Of a stretch of DNA of 64,000 nucleotides, positions 17,512 through 25,829 are shown piece after piece (within the stretch, counting starts at the first letter, position 1; each line of letters starts with the position of its first letter). Origin of the DNA: Pontibacter sp. G13 (GTDB lineage Bacteria > Bacteroidota > Bacteroidia > J057). The position numbers and the translations under genes are program-made. The notes beneath the pieces are model-generated. The model saw only the letters and a program-made list of their open reading frames with translations, was not told where the DNA came from and ran no database searches. The stretch is taken from positions 3,430,501 through 3,494,500 of the forward strand of contig NZ_CP134696.1 in the NCBI RefSeq assembly GCF_031851795.1, in the 5' to 3' direction.

Positions 17512-18783
17512 TTATTTGGTGGGAAGTACCTTTCCGCGGACCTCTCCGAATCCTACTCGTACGCCTTCCTTTTGGGAGAAGCCACGGATCACCAAGGAGT
17601 CTCCATCTTGGAGGAATTTGCGCTCTGTGCCGTCGGGCATTTGAACGGGCTTGGTTCCTCTCCAGGTGATTTCCAGCATGGAACCATAAGATCCTTCTGC
17701 AGGTCCAGAGATGGTTCCTGAAGCCATCATGTCGCCGACATTGATGTTACAGCCATTCACAGTGTGGTGGGCCAACTGCTGATTGATATTCCAGTAAAGG
17801 TGCTTGTGATTGGAAACGCAGACTGTTTGAGCATCTCCTCCAGCCGTTTCAATATCCACTTCGAGTTGGATGTCGAAGTTTTTGTCTCCTTCATATTGCA
17901 GATAGGGGAGAACTGCGGGTTGCTGTACAGGGCCAGCCACACGGAAGGGCTCCAGCGCATCCAGCGTCACGATCCATGGAGAGATGGAAGATGCGAAGCT
18001 CTTGCCCAAAAATGGTCCGAGCGGTACATACTCCCACTTCTGGATATCCCGAGCAGACCAGTCATTGAACAAGACCATCCCGAAAATATGCGCATCGGCT
18101 TCACCGGTAGTGACCTGATCACCCAATGTGGTCGATTTCCCGATGATGAAAGCCATTTCCAACTCAAAATCCAATAGTCGGCTAGGGCCATAGGCAGGAT
18201 CTGCATCATCTGCCTTCGTCTGGCCTTTGGGACGGTGTACATCCGTTCCAGAGACGATGATGGAAGAAGCACGACCATGATACCCCACGGGCAGGTGCTT
18301 CCAGTTTGGCATCAGCGCATTTTCTTTACCTCGGAACATGGTCCCGACATTGGTGGCATGTTCTTCAGAAGAATAGAAGTCTGTATAGTCGCGCACATAG
18401 ACCGGCAACAACATCTCCACCTCAGCCATCGGAAATAGCACCTCCGCCTGCTGGCTGGCTTCGTCCTTGAGGGAATAGGTTGAATCCGACTTCAGGATAT
18501 CAGAGATGCGATCGCGGACAGCTCTCCATACGGGCTGACCCAGCGCAATAAAGTCATTGAGGGTATCAGATTCGAATACGCCTTCTGGCAATTCGATTCC
18601 CTCAAAGAAACCCAATCGGTGTAGGGCAGCGAGATCCACCACTTGGTCCCCGATCGCAGAGGCTGCGCGGGCATCGGAAGCGGCAGTTTTGAATATGCCA
18701 AAAGGCAAGTTCTGGATGGAGAAGTCGCTATCGGCAGCGACATTCAGCCATGAAGAGCGGGCGGGGTCGTTGGCAGCTATCAT
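17512..18783 (-). CDS. fahA: Fumarylacetoacetase
   Basis: 423 residues. Hydrolyses fumarylacetoacetate to fumarate and acetoacetate, the last step of tyrosine/homogentisate catabolism. The N-terminal SH3-like domain includes FSIQNLPFGIF and the catalytic beta-roll carries VRDYTDFYSSEEHATNVGTM, PVGYHGRASS, the metal-binding LDFELEMAFI and LFNDWSARDIQKWEY. Length is that of the eukaryote-type FAH. The other genes of the homogentisate pathway are not in the window. It has its own terminator and an apparently separate upstream region. Confidence 0.95.
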   Translation of the reverse strand: MIAANDPARSSWLNVAADSDFSIQNLPFGIFKTAASDARAASAIGDQVVDLAALHRLGFFEGIELPEGVFESDTLNDFIALGQPVWRAVRDRISDILKSDSTYSLKDEASQQAEVLFPMAEVEMLLPVYVRDYTDFYSSEEHATNVGTMFRGKENALMPNWKHLPVGYHGRASSIIVSGTDVHRPKGQTKADDADPAYGPSRLLDFELEMAFIIGKSTTLGDQVTTGEADAHIFGMVLFNDWSARDIQKWEYVPLGPFLGKSFASSISPWIVTLDALEPFRVAGPVQQPAVLPYLQYEGDKNFDIQLEVDIETAGGDAQTVCVSNHKHLYWNINQQLAHHTVNGCNINVGDMMASGTISGPAEGSYGSMLEITWRGTKPVQMPDGTERKFLQDGDSLVIRGFSQKEGVRVGFGEVRGKVLPTK

Positions 18784-18962
18784 GAGCGGCTATTTGTATG
18801 CGAATGAATGTGGTCCAAAAGAATGGGATTTCCTCCTACCTGCATGTAGTGGACCTCCCATGAATCCAGCGAAAATACAGCATTTATATAGATGGACAAA
18901 AGCCTTGAGACCTTTTGCCAATCGTCCATTCCGGATACGGCTTATTCATACAGGTATAAAAT

Positions 18963-18990
18963 GAAAAACGGCCACCCAAAGGATGGCCGT
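18963..18990 (-). terminator. Terminator of the PpiD-like gene
   Basis: Minus strand: ACGGCCATCC, TTTG loop, GGTGGCCGT, then TTTTTC. It ends the four-gene envelope operon. Confidence 0.85.
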
Positions 18991-19019
18991 CTCTCTATCT
19001 TATGTCGATGATCTTCGGA

Positions 19020-21128
19020 TTAGTATCCGGCAGCGGCAGCTTCAGCAGCAGCACGCTCATCTTGAACATCAGCGTTTTCAACAATCGCGGTATTCACTTT
19101 GCCTTGTAGCGCAGTTTTACCTTGAGCGATCAAACCGAGCTTGTTGCTCAGGATGGTAGCAGGCTCAATGGTAGGAGCTGGATTCTTGGCAGTTACCTGC
19201 AAGACGAATACCCCGCTAGTTCCTACGATTGGGTCACTGGTTTGGCCAGCTTCCAGTGCGAATGCACGTCCGATCAACAGACGGTCAGCTCCGATACCCG
19301 GGATGCTGCTGCTGTTGAAGGTGATGTTATTGGCACTGTTGATGATTGCACCTTCACCGTAAGCGTCTGCCAAAGACTTGAGGTCAGAACCGGCAGCGCT
19401 ACTCAAGCGGCTTTTGATGAGATCAGCTTTCTTTTCGTTGATTACTTCGCGAAGTACTTGAAGGCGCACATCTTCAACTGGGCGAAGACCTGCAGGAACC
19501 TTGCGAGTAACCTGAGCTACTACATACTTGTTGTCGTTGACGACAGGAATTTTTTCCTGAACCTCACCTTCGTCAGCATTGATCGCCCAAAGGACGAGAT
19601 CACGACCACCGTTCAAGCCAAGCACGTCGCGAGTCTGGCTGTTGAGGGGGTTGCTTTCCTGAGCGTTGTATCCTTGCTCAGTAGCGACAGTCGCAATGTC
19701 ATTGTTTCCGCCGTTGAGGGCAGCTGCGAACAAGTTGGCAGCACCGAATACGCTATCGCGAGTGGCGGAGCTGAAGTAGATCGGCTTGTCGATGGAAGCA
19801 ACTTGGTAGGTATTGGAAGTCTTGTCCAATACTTTCACTACGTGATAACCACCTGGGCCTTTGACAGGACCTACGATGCTACCGACAGAAGCTTTTTCAA
19901 CAGCTTTATCGAAGTCTTCTCCGAAGCGGCCTTTAGGATACCATCCCAATTCGCCCCCTTTTGCACGAGAAGCAAAGTCGTCAGAGTTTTCAGAAGCCAA
20001 GGTTGCGAAATCAGCAGATCCTCTAGCTTGCTTAGCCAAGTCTTTGGCATTTGCCAATACTTCAGCAGTATCAGCTTTGAAGGTCAAGAGGATGTGAGCC
20101 ACCTTGACAGAAGGAGCATCAGCGGTTTCGATACCGGACACTTTGTATAGCTTGTAAAGGTTTCCTTCCAATACTGGTCCTACTACCTCTTTTTCGCTAG
20201 CACCTTTCAACAAGTCCTGTACGTCTTCTGGGAAGTCGGACAGCTCACGGAAAGCACCATTGTAAGGAATAGAAGAGAAGGATGCAGAGTAGACAGAATC
20301 ATTACCCGTTTCTGCGAAGGTTGCCTTCTTTTTGTTGAGGTCAGCAAACGCTTGAGCGGAGTCGGTAGCACTTGGCACCAATGGGAAACTCACATAGCTG
20401 ATGTAAGTCTCTTCTTCTTCCTGCTCGAAGCGCTTAGGATTCTTGCGAATGTAAGACTCCAAGTCAGAATCGGAGATATCGCCAGATACGAGAGAATCAG
20501 GCACGACATTGAAGCTGACAGCCATGAAGCTCATGTTCACGGATTCCATCTGCTCGTTGTACTGCTGAGTGGCAGCCAAGTCAGAGCTGATGTAACCTGC
20601 GGAGACCATGTTGGCCAAACGTTGCTGTCCACGTGCTGTAGAAGCATAGTCCTCCAAAAGTGCCAATTGTTGTGCTTGGCTAGGATCTTGTTGGATTTGG
20701 CTCAACAGCTGACGCATCTGAGTAGCATTGTACTCTTGATCGGGACCCAAGAGGTACGGGCGTACCAGAGGATCGATCTCGTCACCTGCAAACATGTCAA
20801 ACAATTCGGCATCGGTAACTTCCAGTCCCACGCTCTCCATTTCTTTTTCGACCGCAATTTCAGAAACCATCTGGTTCCATACTTGGTCGCTAACTTGACC
20901 ACGCACCAGTTCATTGGCACCGCCGTAGTTGTTCAGAGCGGTAGTTAACCGATCCTGATACTCTTGAAAAGTCACCTTTTCACCTGCTACGACCCCTGCA
21001 TCTTTAGGGCCAGAAAATTTCTGGGATAGATACTGGAATGCATCCGTCAAAACAAACGACGCCATTGCAATGAAGATGACCGTAACGATCAGCGCCATAT
21101 TGTGGCGTATTTTGCTAAGTGCCGACAT
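19020..21128 (-). CDS. Membrane-anchored peptidyl-prolyl isomerase (PpiD/SurA type)
   Basis: 702 residues. One N-terminal membrane helix (about 11-30) anchors the protein in the inner membrane with the rest in the periplasm. Residues ~35-270 form the SurA_N/SurA_N_3-like chaperone region, and a parvulin domain lies near 340-435 (VAHILLTFKAD ... GGELGWYPKGRFGEDF ... GPGGYHVVKV). A second, weaker rotamase-like segment follows before an Ala-rich end. It is the usual Bacteroidota 'peptidylprolyl isomerase/SurA N-terminal' protein found as the last gene of the lptC-CorC-like operon, and probably helps outer-membrane proteins fold. Confidence 0.9.
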   Translation of the reverse strand: MSALSKIRHNMALIVTVIFIAMASFVLTDAFQYLSQKFSGPKDAGVVAGEKVTFQEYQDRLTTALNNYGGANELVRGQVSDQVWNQMVSEIAVEKEMESVGLEVTDAELFDMFAGDEIDPLVRPYLLGPDQEYNATQMRQLLSQIQQDPSQAQQLALLEDYASTARGQQRLANMVSAGYISSDLAATQQYNEQMESVNMSFMAVSFNVVPDSLVSGDISDSDLESYIRKNPKRFEQEEEETYISYVSFPLVPSATDSAQAFADLNKKKATFAETGNDSVYSASFSSIPYNGAFRELSDFPEDVQDLLKGASEKEVVGPVLEGNLYKLYKVSGIETADAPSVKVAHILLTFKADTAEVLANAKDLAKQARGSADFATLASENSDDFASRAKGGELGWYPKGRFGEDFDKAVEKASVGSIVGPVKGPGGYHVVKVLDKTSNTYQVASIDKPIYFSSATRDSVFGAANLFAAALNGGNNDIATVATEQGYNAQESNPLNSQTRDVLGLNGGRDLVLWAINADEGEVQEKIPVVNDNKYVVAQVTRKVPAGLRPVEDVRLQVLREVINEKKADLIKSRLSSAAGSDLKSLADAYGEGAIINSANNITFNSSSIPGIGADRLLIGRAFALEAGQTSDPIVGTSGVFVLQVTAKNPAPTIEPATILSNKLGLIAQGKTALQGKVNTAIVENADVQDERAAAEAAAAGY

Positions 21129-21259
21129 AAGCTACTTGTAATTTGGTTATCATTGTCGCCAAAGGCTTCGCAAATTACGTCCATTCTGGCTAATTATCAA
21201 AGCCCCTGATTATCCGCATTTCGCTGAAAATGGATGGACAAATTCGTTTTTCCGGAACA

Positions 21260-22558
21260 TTATTCCTCCTCCTTCGGCTGAATCTGCATTTTGAGAGAGA
21301 TAACGCGGTTGTTCGCTCCCTCTAAAACGGTAAATAAATATTCCCCAACTTGGATTTTTTCTTCTGGCAGCGGAATGTGCTCTGCCACATACATAATCAA
21401 TCCTCCAAGGGTGGTATAATATTCTTCTTCTGGTAATACCAATCCGAACTCTTCATTCAGATCGTCTATTTCGAGTCTCGCCCCGAAAGTAAAACTTCCA
21501 TCTGGATGCTTGACCTTTACTTCATCTGGCTCGATCTCCTCGGGCTTCTCCGTATCGTACTCGTCCTCAATCTCCCCAAACACTTCTTCCACCAAGTCTT
21601 CCATCGTCACCATTCCAGCTGTCCCTCCAAATTCGTCCACGACAATGGCCATAGAACGCTGATTTTCCTTCAATTCCGCTAGCAACAAATTGGCCGGCAT
21701 CGTCTCTGGGACAAACAGCACAGGCTGGATCAATTGGGTAATTTCCTCGGTCTTTTGGAACATTGCGGAAGAGTGGACAAATCCTTTCACATCGTCCAAA
21801 TTCTCCTGATAAATGACCACTTTGGAGAGCTGAGATTCAATGAAAGTGTCGATCAATTCATCCAACGAGCAATCCAGTGACAAGGCAATCATCTCGGTTC
21901 GAGGGATCATACATTCTCGGGTTTTCGTCTCCCGAAAAGCCAAGGCATTGGTGAGCATTTCCTTGTCGAGGTCTGGAGAAACGCTTTCTTCCCCCCCCTC
22001 AATCACTTCCTGAATGTAGTACTCCAAATCTTCCCGATCGAGCTCAACGACATGTTCGCCCGCTGGAACCCTAAACAGGACCTTCAGCAAGAATCGTGAG
22101 ATGACATTGACGAGGTAGACGGGAATGTATAAGAGAAAATAGAAAAATTGGAGAATATAGGCCGATGGAAAGACCATCCGATCGGCATTGGATCGAAAAA
22201 TCGCCTTGGGAATGTACTCAGCCAGTACCAATACCATGAGGGTGGAAATCACTGCCTGTAGTGCGGTGTATACCAGAAAGTTACTGGTATCAGAAAGCCC
22301 AAGGGTCTGCTCGATCCAAGGTTGGTTGATCCCTTCCATCAGGGTTGTGAATACCACCAGCGCGAGATTGTTCCCGATCAAAATAGTAATCAATACCCTT
22401 GAGGTATTCTTCGTGAAGTTGGAGAGGATTTTGGCTGAAGTGTCCCCTTGAAGGGTTTTCAGTTCGATTTTGAGCCGACTAGCCGAAAGGAAGGCGATTT
22501 CGATTCCCGAGAAGAAAAAGGAAAGGCTCAGCATCAATATGGCGAGAAAAATTTCCAT
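21260..22558 (-). CDS. CNNM/CorC family transporter-like protein (GldE-like)
   Basis: 432 residues. Residues 1-~190 are a DUF21 (CNNM) transmembrane domain with an FFSGIEIAFLSASRLKIE start, then a CBS pair from ~210 (RECMIPRTEMIAL; MAIVVDEFGGTAGMVTMEDLVEEVFGEIEDEYD) and a C-terminal CorC_HlyC domain from ~345. Members include magnesium/cobalt-efflux proteins and the gliding protein GldE; the motif VDEFGG.aGMVTMEDLVEE.FGEI.DE.D is common to all, so I cannot separate the two roles. The upstream small membrane gene ends 5 bp before its ATG, so they are certainly co-transcribed. Confidence 0.9.
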   Translation of the reverse strand: MEIFLAILMLSLSFFFSGIEIAFLSASRLKIELKTLQGDTSAKILSNFTKNTSRVLITILIGNNLALVVFTTLMEGINQPWIEQTLGLSDTSNFLVYTALQAVISTLMVLVLAEYIPKAIFRSNADRMVFPSAYILQFFYFLLYIPVYLVNVISRFLLKVLFRVPAGEHVVELDREDLEYYIQEVIEGGEESVSPDLDKEMLTNALAFRETKTRECMIPRTEMIALSLDCSLDELIDTFIESQLSKVVIYQENLDDVKGFVHSSAMFQKTEEITQLIQPVLFVPETMPANLLLAELKENQRSMAIVVDEFGGTAGMVTMEDLVEEVFGEIEDEYDTEKPEEIEPDEVKVKHPDGSFTFGARLEIDDLNEEFGLVLPEEEYYTTLGGLIMYVAEHIPLPEEKIQVGEYLFTVLEGANNRVISLKMQIQPKEEE

Positions 22559-22563
22559 GAAGA

Positions 22564-22794
22564 TTATGCTTGACCGTCTTCAAGATCTGACACTTCCTCT
22601 TCTGCCTCTTCCTCAGCCACAAATTGTTCGAATTTGATGCGCTGACTCCGCTTGAAGGAAAACATGAATCCGAAGATTCCCATCGCGACAAACAGCAACG
22701 CGATCTGGGTTTGGCTCAAAGAATTGAATTCTGTCACCAAAAACCCCAAGCATCCGACTGCCAATGCGAGGTATATATATTCTAATAACTTCAT
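22564..22794 (-). CDS. Small two-helix membrane protein, unknown function
   Basis: 76 residues with two membrane helices (about 5-23 and 30-46) joined by a short loop and followed by a basic segment FKRSQRIKFEQF and a very acidic tail. It sits between lptC (17 bp) and the CorC-like gene (5 bp), a position where Bacteroidota genomes commonly carry a short membrane protein. I recognise no domain. Its tight spacing makes it a real gene of the envelope operon, but its job is unknown. Confidence 0.75.
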   Translation of the reverse strand: MKLLEYIYLALAVGCLGFLVTEFNSLSQTQIALLFVAMGIFGFMFSFKRSQRIKFEQFVAEEEAEEEVSDLEDGQA

Positions 22795-22811
22795 GATCGA
22801 ATCAATCTGAT

Positions 22812-23384
22812 TTACAGTCCGGCTTCTTCGGCTTCGACCTCTCCCACAATCCCATAAATGCTGTAGGAAGAGAAATCCCCTTTTGCCTTGAGTCCTTCTT
22901 TACCTGTGATATCCTTGTCGGGTGTAACGATATGCACAAGCTTATCTGTGAAGATGGAATCTTTCTCCTGATTCCAGTTCAGTTCCTCCGTGGATAGGCT
23001 TTCGCCCTTGTGATTCTTGAGGTAGACATTGCCGATGAGTCGAGCGATGTTGTCGTCTCGGTAGAAAATGCCCGAGTCTGCCTCAATATAACTGTAGACT
23101 TGCCCCCTAAGGTTGAGAAAATTCAGTCGGATTCCCTGATCGAGATAATGAACCATTTTGCCTTTGGGCTCACCTTCCAGCAATTCTTCCTTCTCCACAA
23201 CATGGGTGGCAAACATCTGAGCATTGACGTTGGCAGAATCAGAAAAGATGTACTCCACGCCAAAGGATTCCACGCCCGTTTCGGGTTCCTCCAGAAATGC
23301 ATCCAATTTTTCGCGGTCCTCCTTGTTCTCTTCGCAAGCAAAGAGCAAGGCCAGCACCAACCACAACATTCGCCAAGGTCTCAT
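22812..23384 (-). CDS. lptC: LPS export periplasmic protein LptC
   Basis: 190 residues. Starts with a lipoprotein-like signal MRPWRMLWLVLALLFAC, lipobox LLFAC giving a modified Cys17. The body carries the LptC beta-jellyroll signature: VEYIFSDSANVNAQMFATHV, GIRLNFLNLRGQVYSYIEAD and IARLIGNVYLKNHKGESLSTEELNW. LptC passes lipopolysaccharide from the LptB2FG ABC transporter to LptA across the periplasm. The lipid anchor rather than a membrane helix is usual in this phylum. The exact -7 box at 23390-23397 leaves almost no leader, so either the mRNA starts at the ATG or translation begins at Met6 (23369). Confidence 0.85.
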   Translation of the reverse strand: MRPWRMLWLVLALLFACEENKEDREKLDAFLEEPETGVESFGVEYIFSDSANVNAQMFATHVVEKEELLEGEPKGKMVHYLDQGIRLNFLNLRGQVYSYIEADSGIFYRDDNIARLIGNVYLKNHKGESLSTEELNWNQEKDSIFTDKLVHIVTPDKDITGKEGLKAKGDFSSYSIYGIVGEVEAEEAGL

Positions 23385-23389
23385 ATCTA

Positions 23390-23397
23390 CAAAGCTA
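23390..23397 (-). promoter_or_regulatory. Putative -7 box of the lptC operon
   Basis: The minus strand reads TAGCTTTG, an exact TAnnTTTG match ending 6 bp before the lptC ATG. No convincing -33 is seen at normal spacing. Confidence 0.4.
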
Positions 23398-23510
23398 ACA
23401 CATGGACAGACAATGTGCTTGATTTTCCCCCAAGCATACAGGGAATTCTCCTAGGTAATTGGGTCCTTGCCCTCATAGTTCCCCATTTTCAGGGAAAAGT
23501 TGTACGCCCT

Positions 23511-24101
23511 TTATTTCCACTCTACGTGATCTCTCCATTCGGAATTTCGGCGACCTTCCGGCCACCCTCTTCCGGGCATGCCGATCATCATCATGCCGAG
23601 GCATTTGTCTTCTTCGCCAAGGTCCAACAGCTTCTTCATTCCATCGTGGTACACCATACCGCCTGTGCTCCAATAAGCTCCAATCCCTAACCCAGTCGCC
23701 GTGAGGTGCATATTTTGCACGGCACAAGCGACAGCTTCGATTTCTTCAATTTCGGGAATTTTAGGATTGGAACCCCGCTTCATACAGATCATGATCAGGC
23801 ACGCGCATTCGAGCGGTCTACGGCGGAGCTTCTCAAATTTATCCTGCTTGAAATCTTCTGTGGGGGTTTCCATTTGATAAAGCTGGGCGTGTGCTTCGCC
23901 AAATGTCTTTCGAGCATCCTCGCTATGAAGCACCACAAAATGCCAAGGCTCGGTCCGTCCATGATTGGGAGCCCAATGGGCATTTTCAAGCATCAATTCA
24001 ATATGCTCGGCGTCTACGGATTCGCCCGAATAGTCTTTCGGGAAAATGGATCTGCGCTGCCGAATCACCTCGGTAATGGAGTTGCCACTCAACATGGGCA
24101 T
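23511..24101 (-). CDS. Nitroreductase-family flavoprotein
   Basis: 196 residues from the ATG at 24101 (MPMLSGNSITEVIRQRRS); an ATG at 24182 in the same frame would add 27 hydrophilic residues with no family resemblance, and the later start has the A+T-rich upstream typical here. FMN-binding elements are IRQRRSIFPKDY, AHWAPNHGRTEPWHFVVL and the C-terminal GLGIGAYWSTG and MMMIGMPGRGW. The short form resembles YdjA-type NAD(P)H-dependent nitroreductases. Substrate unknown. It is 29 bp downstream of... the surE reading direction is the same but separated by 111 bp, so co-transcription is possible. Confidence 0.85.
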   Translation of the reverse strand: MPMLSGNSITEVIRQRRSIFPKDYSGESVDAEHIELMLENAHWAPNHGRTEPWHFVVLHSEDARKTFGEAHAQLYQMETPTEDFKQDKFEKLRRRPLECACLIMICMKRGSNPKIPEIEEIEAVACAVQNMHLTATGLGIGAYWSTGGMVYHDGMKKLLDLGEEDKCLGMMMIGMPGRGWPEGRRNSEWRDHVEWK

Positions 24102-24212
24102 ACATTTTTTATGGGGTTGATCAGGGACTTTGGTCCATTTAATGGACCCATCCACTGGATCTCTCTTAACAATCGTAGGCATAGGAGTTCTGCAAATTCC
24201 GGAATCTAGTTG

Positions 24213-24986
24213 CTAGAAATTCACGTTCCAATCAGCCATTTCATTCAGCTGATAATGATGAGTCAAGTCGTGGGTCATCGGGGTCAATGAAGCATAGCCA
24301 TCCTCCAAAGCCTTGAAATCCACATCTTGCCCTTTGTCCTGAAGCTGAAATTGGCCCGTCAGCCAGTAGTATTTTCGCCCAAAAGGGTCGGTACGTTCAT
24401 CAAATTCTTCCACCCATCTTCCCATCGCTTGGCGGGTCACCTTGATTCCTTTCAATTCTGCTAAAGGAATATCGGGGATATTGACATTCAGACATTGCCC
24501 TGCTGGCATGCCTTGCTTGATCGCCATTTCCACCACCTTTTTGACCACGAACTCCGCAGTTTCCAAATCCGCCTGATGGGAAAAATTCAAAAACGAGAAT
24601 CCAATCGCCGGAATCCCCATGATAGCGCCTTCACGTGCCGCAGATAGGGTTCCCGAATAAATGGTACTCACACTGGAATTGGCCCCGTGATTGATTCCAG
24701 ACAGGATCAAATCAGGTTTTTGAGGCATCACTACCCCTGTACCCAATTTCACACAGTCTGCGGGCGTACCCGAAACCGCATATCCTGTAAGGCCGTGTGG
24801 CAATTCCTCCTTGTAGATTCTAAGCGGCTTGCCGACGCTAATCGCGTGCCCCATTCCACTCTGGGCAGAGTCTGGAGCTACGACCCATACTTGGCCAAAT
24901 TGAACGGCGACATTGATCAATGCGAGGATTCCGGGTGCGTGGATTCCATCGTCATTGCTGATGAGGATAACGGGGGAATTGGACAT
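24213..24986 (-). CDS. surE: 5'/3'-nucleotidase SurE
   Basis: 257 residues. Metal-dependent phosphatase acting on 5' and 3' nucleoside monophosphates and some polyphosphates. The metal site is formed by the N-terminal ISNDDGIHAPGI and by SGINHGANSS further along; GTPADCVKLG is also conserved. Length is typical. It has an exact TATCTTTG -7 box at 25021-25028 and is divergent from the TrpF-like gene, whose own TATCTTTG box lies 73 bp away. Confidence 0.95.
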   Translation of the reverse strand: MSNSPVILISNDDGIHAPGILALINVAVQFGQVWVVAPDSAQSGMGHAISVGKPLRIYKEELPHGLTGYAVSGTPADCVKLGTGVVMPQKPDLILSGINHGANSSVSTIYSGTLSAAREGAIMGIPAIGFSFLNFSHQADLETAEFVVKKVVEMAIKQGMPAGQCLNVNIPDIPLAELKGIKVTRQAMGRWVEEFDERTDPFGRKYYWLTGQFQLQDKGQDVDFKALEDGYASLTPMTHDLTHHYQLNEMADWNVNF

Positions 24987-25020
24987 GTGCGAATGAGATA
25001 TCTGGGTTTGATTCAGCCAT

Positions 25021-25028
25021 CAAAGATA
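25021..25028 (-). promoter_or_regulatory. Putative -7 promoter box of surE
   Basis: Minus-strand TATCTTTG, an exact consensus -7, 34 bp upstream of the surE ATG. The -33 element is not obvious. Confidence 0.5.
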
Positions 25029-25101
25029 CACAAGTGAATTCACCTTGATAGCTGAAAATGTGGATTTTTCGTGCTTGCATAGGCGGGGTGGGATTAATGC
25101 C

Positions 25102-25109
25102 TATCTTTG
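25102..25109 (+). promoter_or_regulatory. Putative -7 promoter box of the TrpF-like/cyclase pair
   Basis: TATCTTTG, an exact -7 match, with a TTG at 25075-25077 (24-bp spacing, slightly long). It would give a leader of about 70 nt before the TTG start at 25185. Confidence 0.5.
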
Positions 25110-25184
25110 CGACGAAACGGAAATCGCCCCATCCAAGGAGATTCTCCGTATAAGGTAATTTAGCACTCAAAACGCCTCAATATC

Positions 25185-25802
25185 TTGAGACCAATCCTCA
25201 AAATCAGCAACTTGACCCAGCTGCAAGATGCACGTTCCAGCGCTGCAGTGGGATTTGATATCATCAGCTTCAGCCTTGAACGCGGGAGCAATCGCAAGCT
25301 ATCAGCCTCCATGATCTGGAATATGGTCAATTGGCTATCCGGCCCCGAAATCGCCTTGGAATTGAACGAAGCTTCGATCCCGGAATTGGATCAGGTAGCA
25401 GAGCAGATGGACTACCAAGTGCTGACTTTCCCGGCAGCGGGATTCGGTCTTTCGCTCTTGGGAGATCGCACAGCCAAGAAGATCATCCTCCGGACGGATG
25501 CACCCGCTCCAGATGCAGAGATCGAAGCTGCGCTGGAAGCATTGACAGGTGCTGGTATCCAAGGCATCGTCGAAGTGAGCCTTGAGAATCCTCAAGATGC
25601 CGCCAACTGGACTCCACTAGCAGACCAAGTATTGCTTCATTTCCCCGCTTTGGGCCACCTTTCCTTGTTTGTAGACAACAGCGATTGGGCACCACTCGGA
25701 TTTGCCATCGGTCAGGAAGCAGAGGAAGAGCCCGGCACGCTTGACTATGAGGCCATCGATGACTTTATTGATGCCTTCGAAGAAAGATTTCCTCGCGACT
25801 AA
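25185..25802 (+). CDS. TrpF-like (beta/alpha)8 protein, probably not a biosynthetic enzyme
   Basis: 205 residues beginning at a TTG; no ATG lies upstream in frame and the N-terminus LKISNLTQLQDARSSAAVGFDIISFSLERGSNRKLS lines up with the start of phosphoribosylanthranilate isomerase (KICGLT..eDa..A...GaD.iGFvf...S.R..). The usual catalytic Cys is Ser (position 8) and the catalytic-site regions are poorly kept, so isomerase activity is doubtful. The C-terminus is strongly acidic. It is 27 bp upstream of a class III cyclase gene on the same strand, so the two are probably one transcript. Function unknown; trp genes are absent nearby. Confidence 0.7.
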   Translation: MRPILKISNLTQLQDARSSAAVGFDIISFSLERGSNRKLSASMIWNMVNWLSGPEIALELNEASIPELDQVAEQMDYQVLTFPAAGFGLSLLGDRTAKKIILRTDAPAPDAEIEAALEALTGAGIQGIVEVSLENPQDAANWTPLADQVLLHFPALGHLSLFVDNSDWAPLGFAIGQEAEEEPGTLDYEAIDDFIDAFEERFPRD

Positions 25803-25829
25803 CCCCCAAAAATCTCCCAATCCGGATAC

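Noticed and set aside
25185-25802. Calling the TrpF-like protein a functional phosphoribosylanthranilate isomerase
   Set aside because: The catalytic Cys is Ser, the sequence is highly diverged and no trp genes are nearby.
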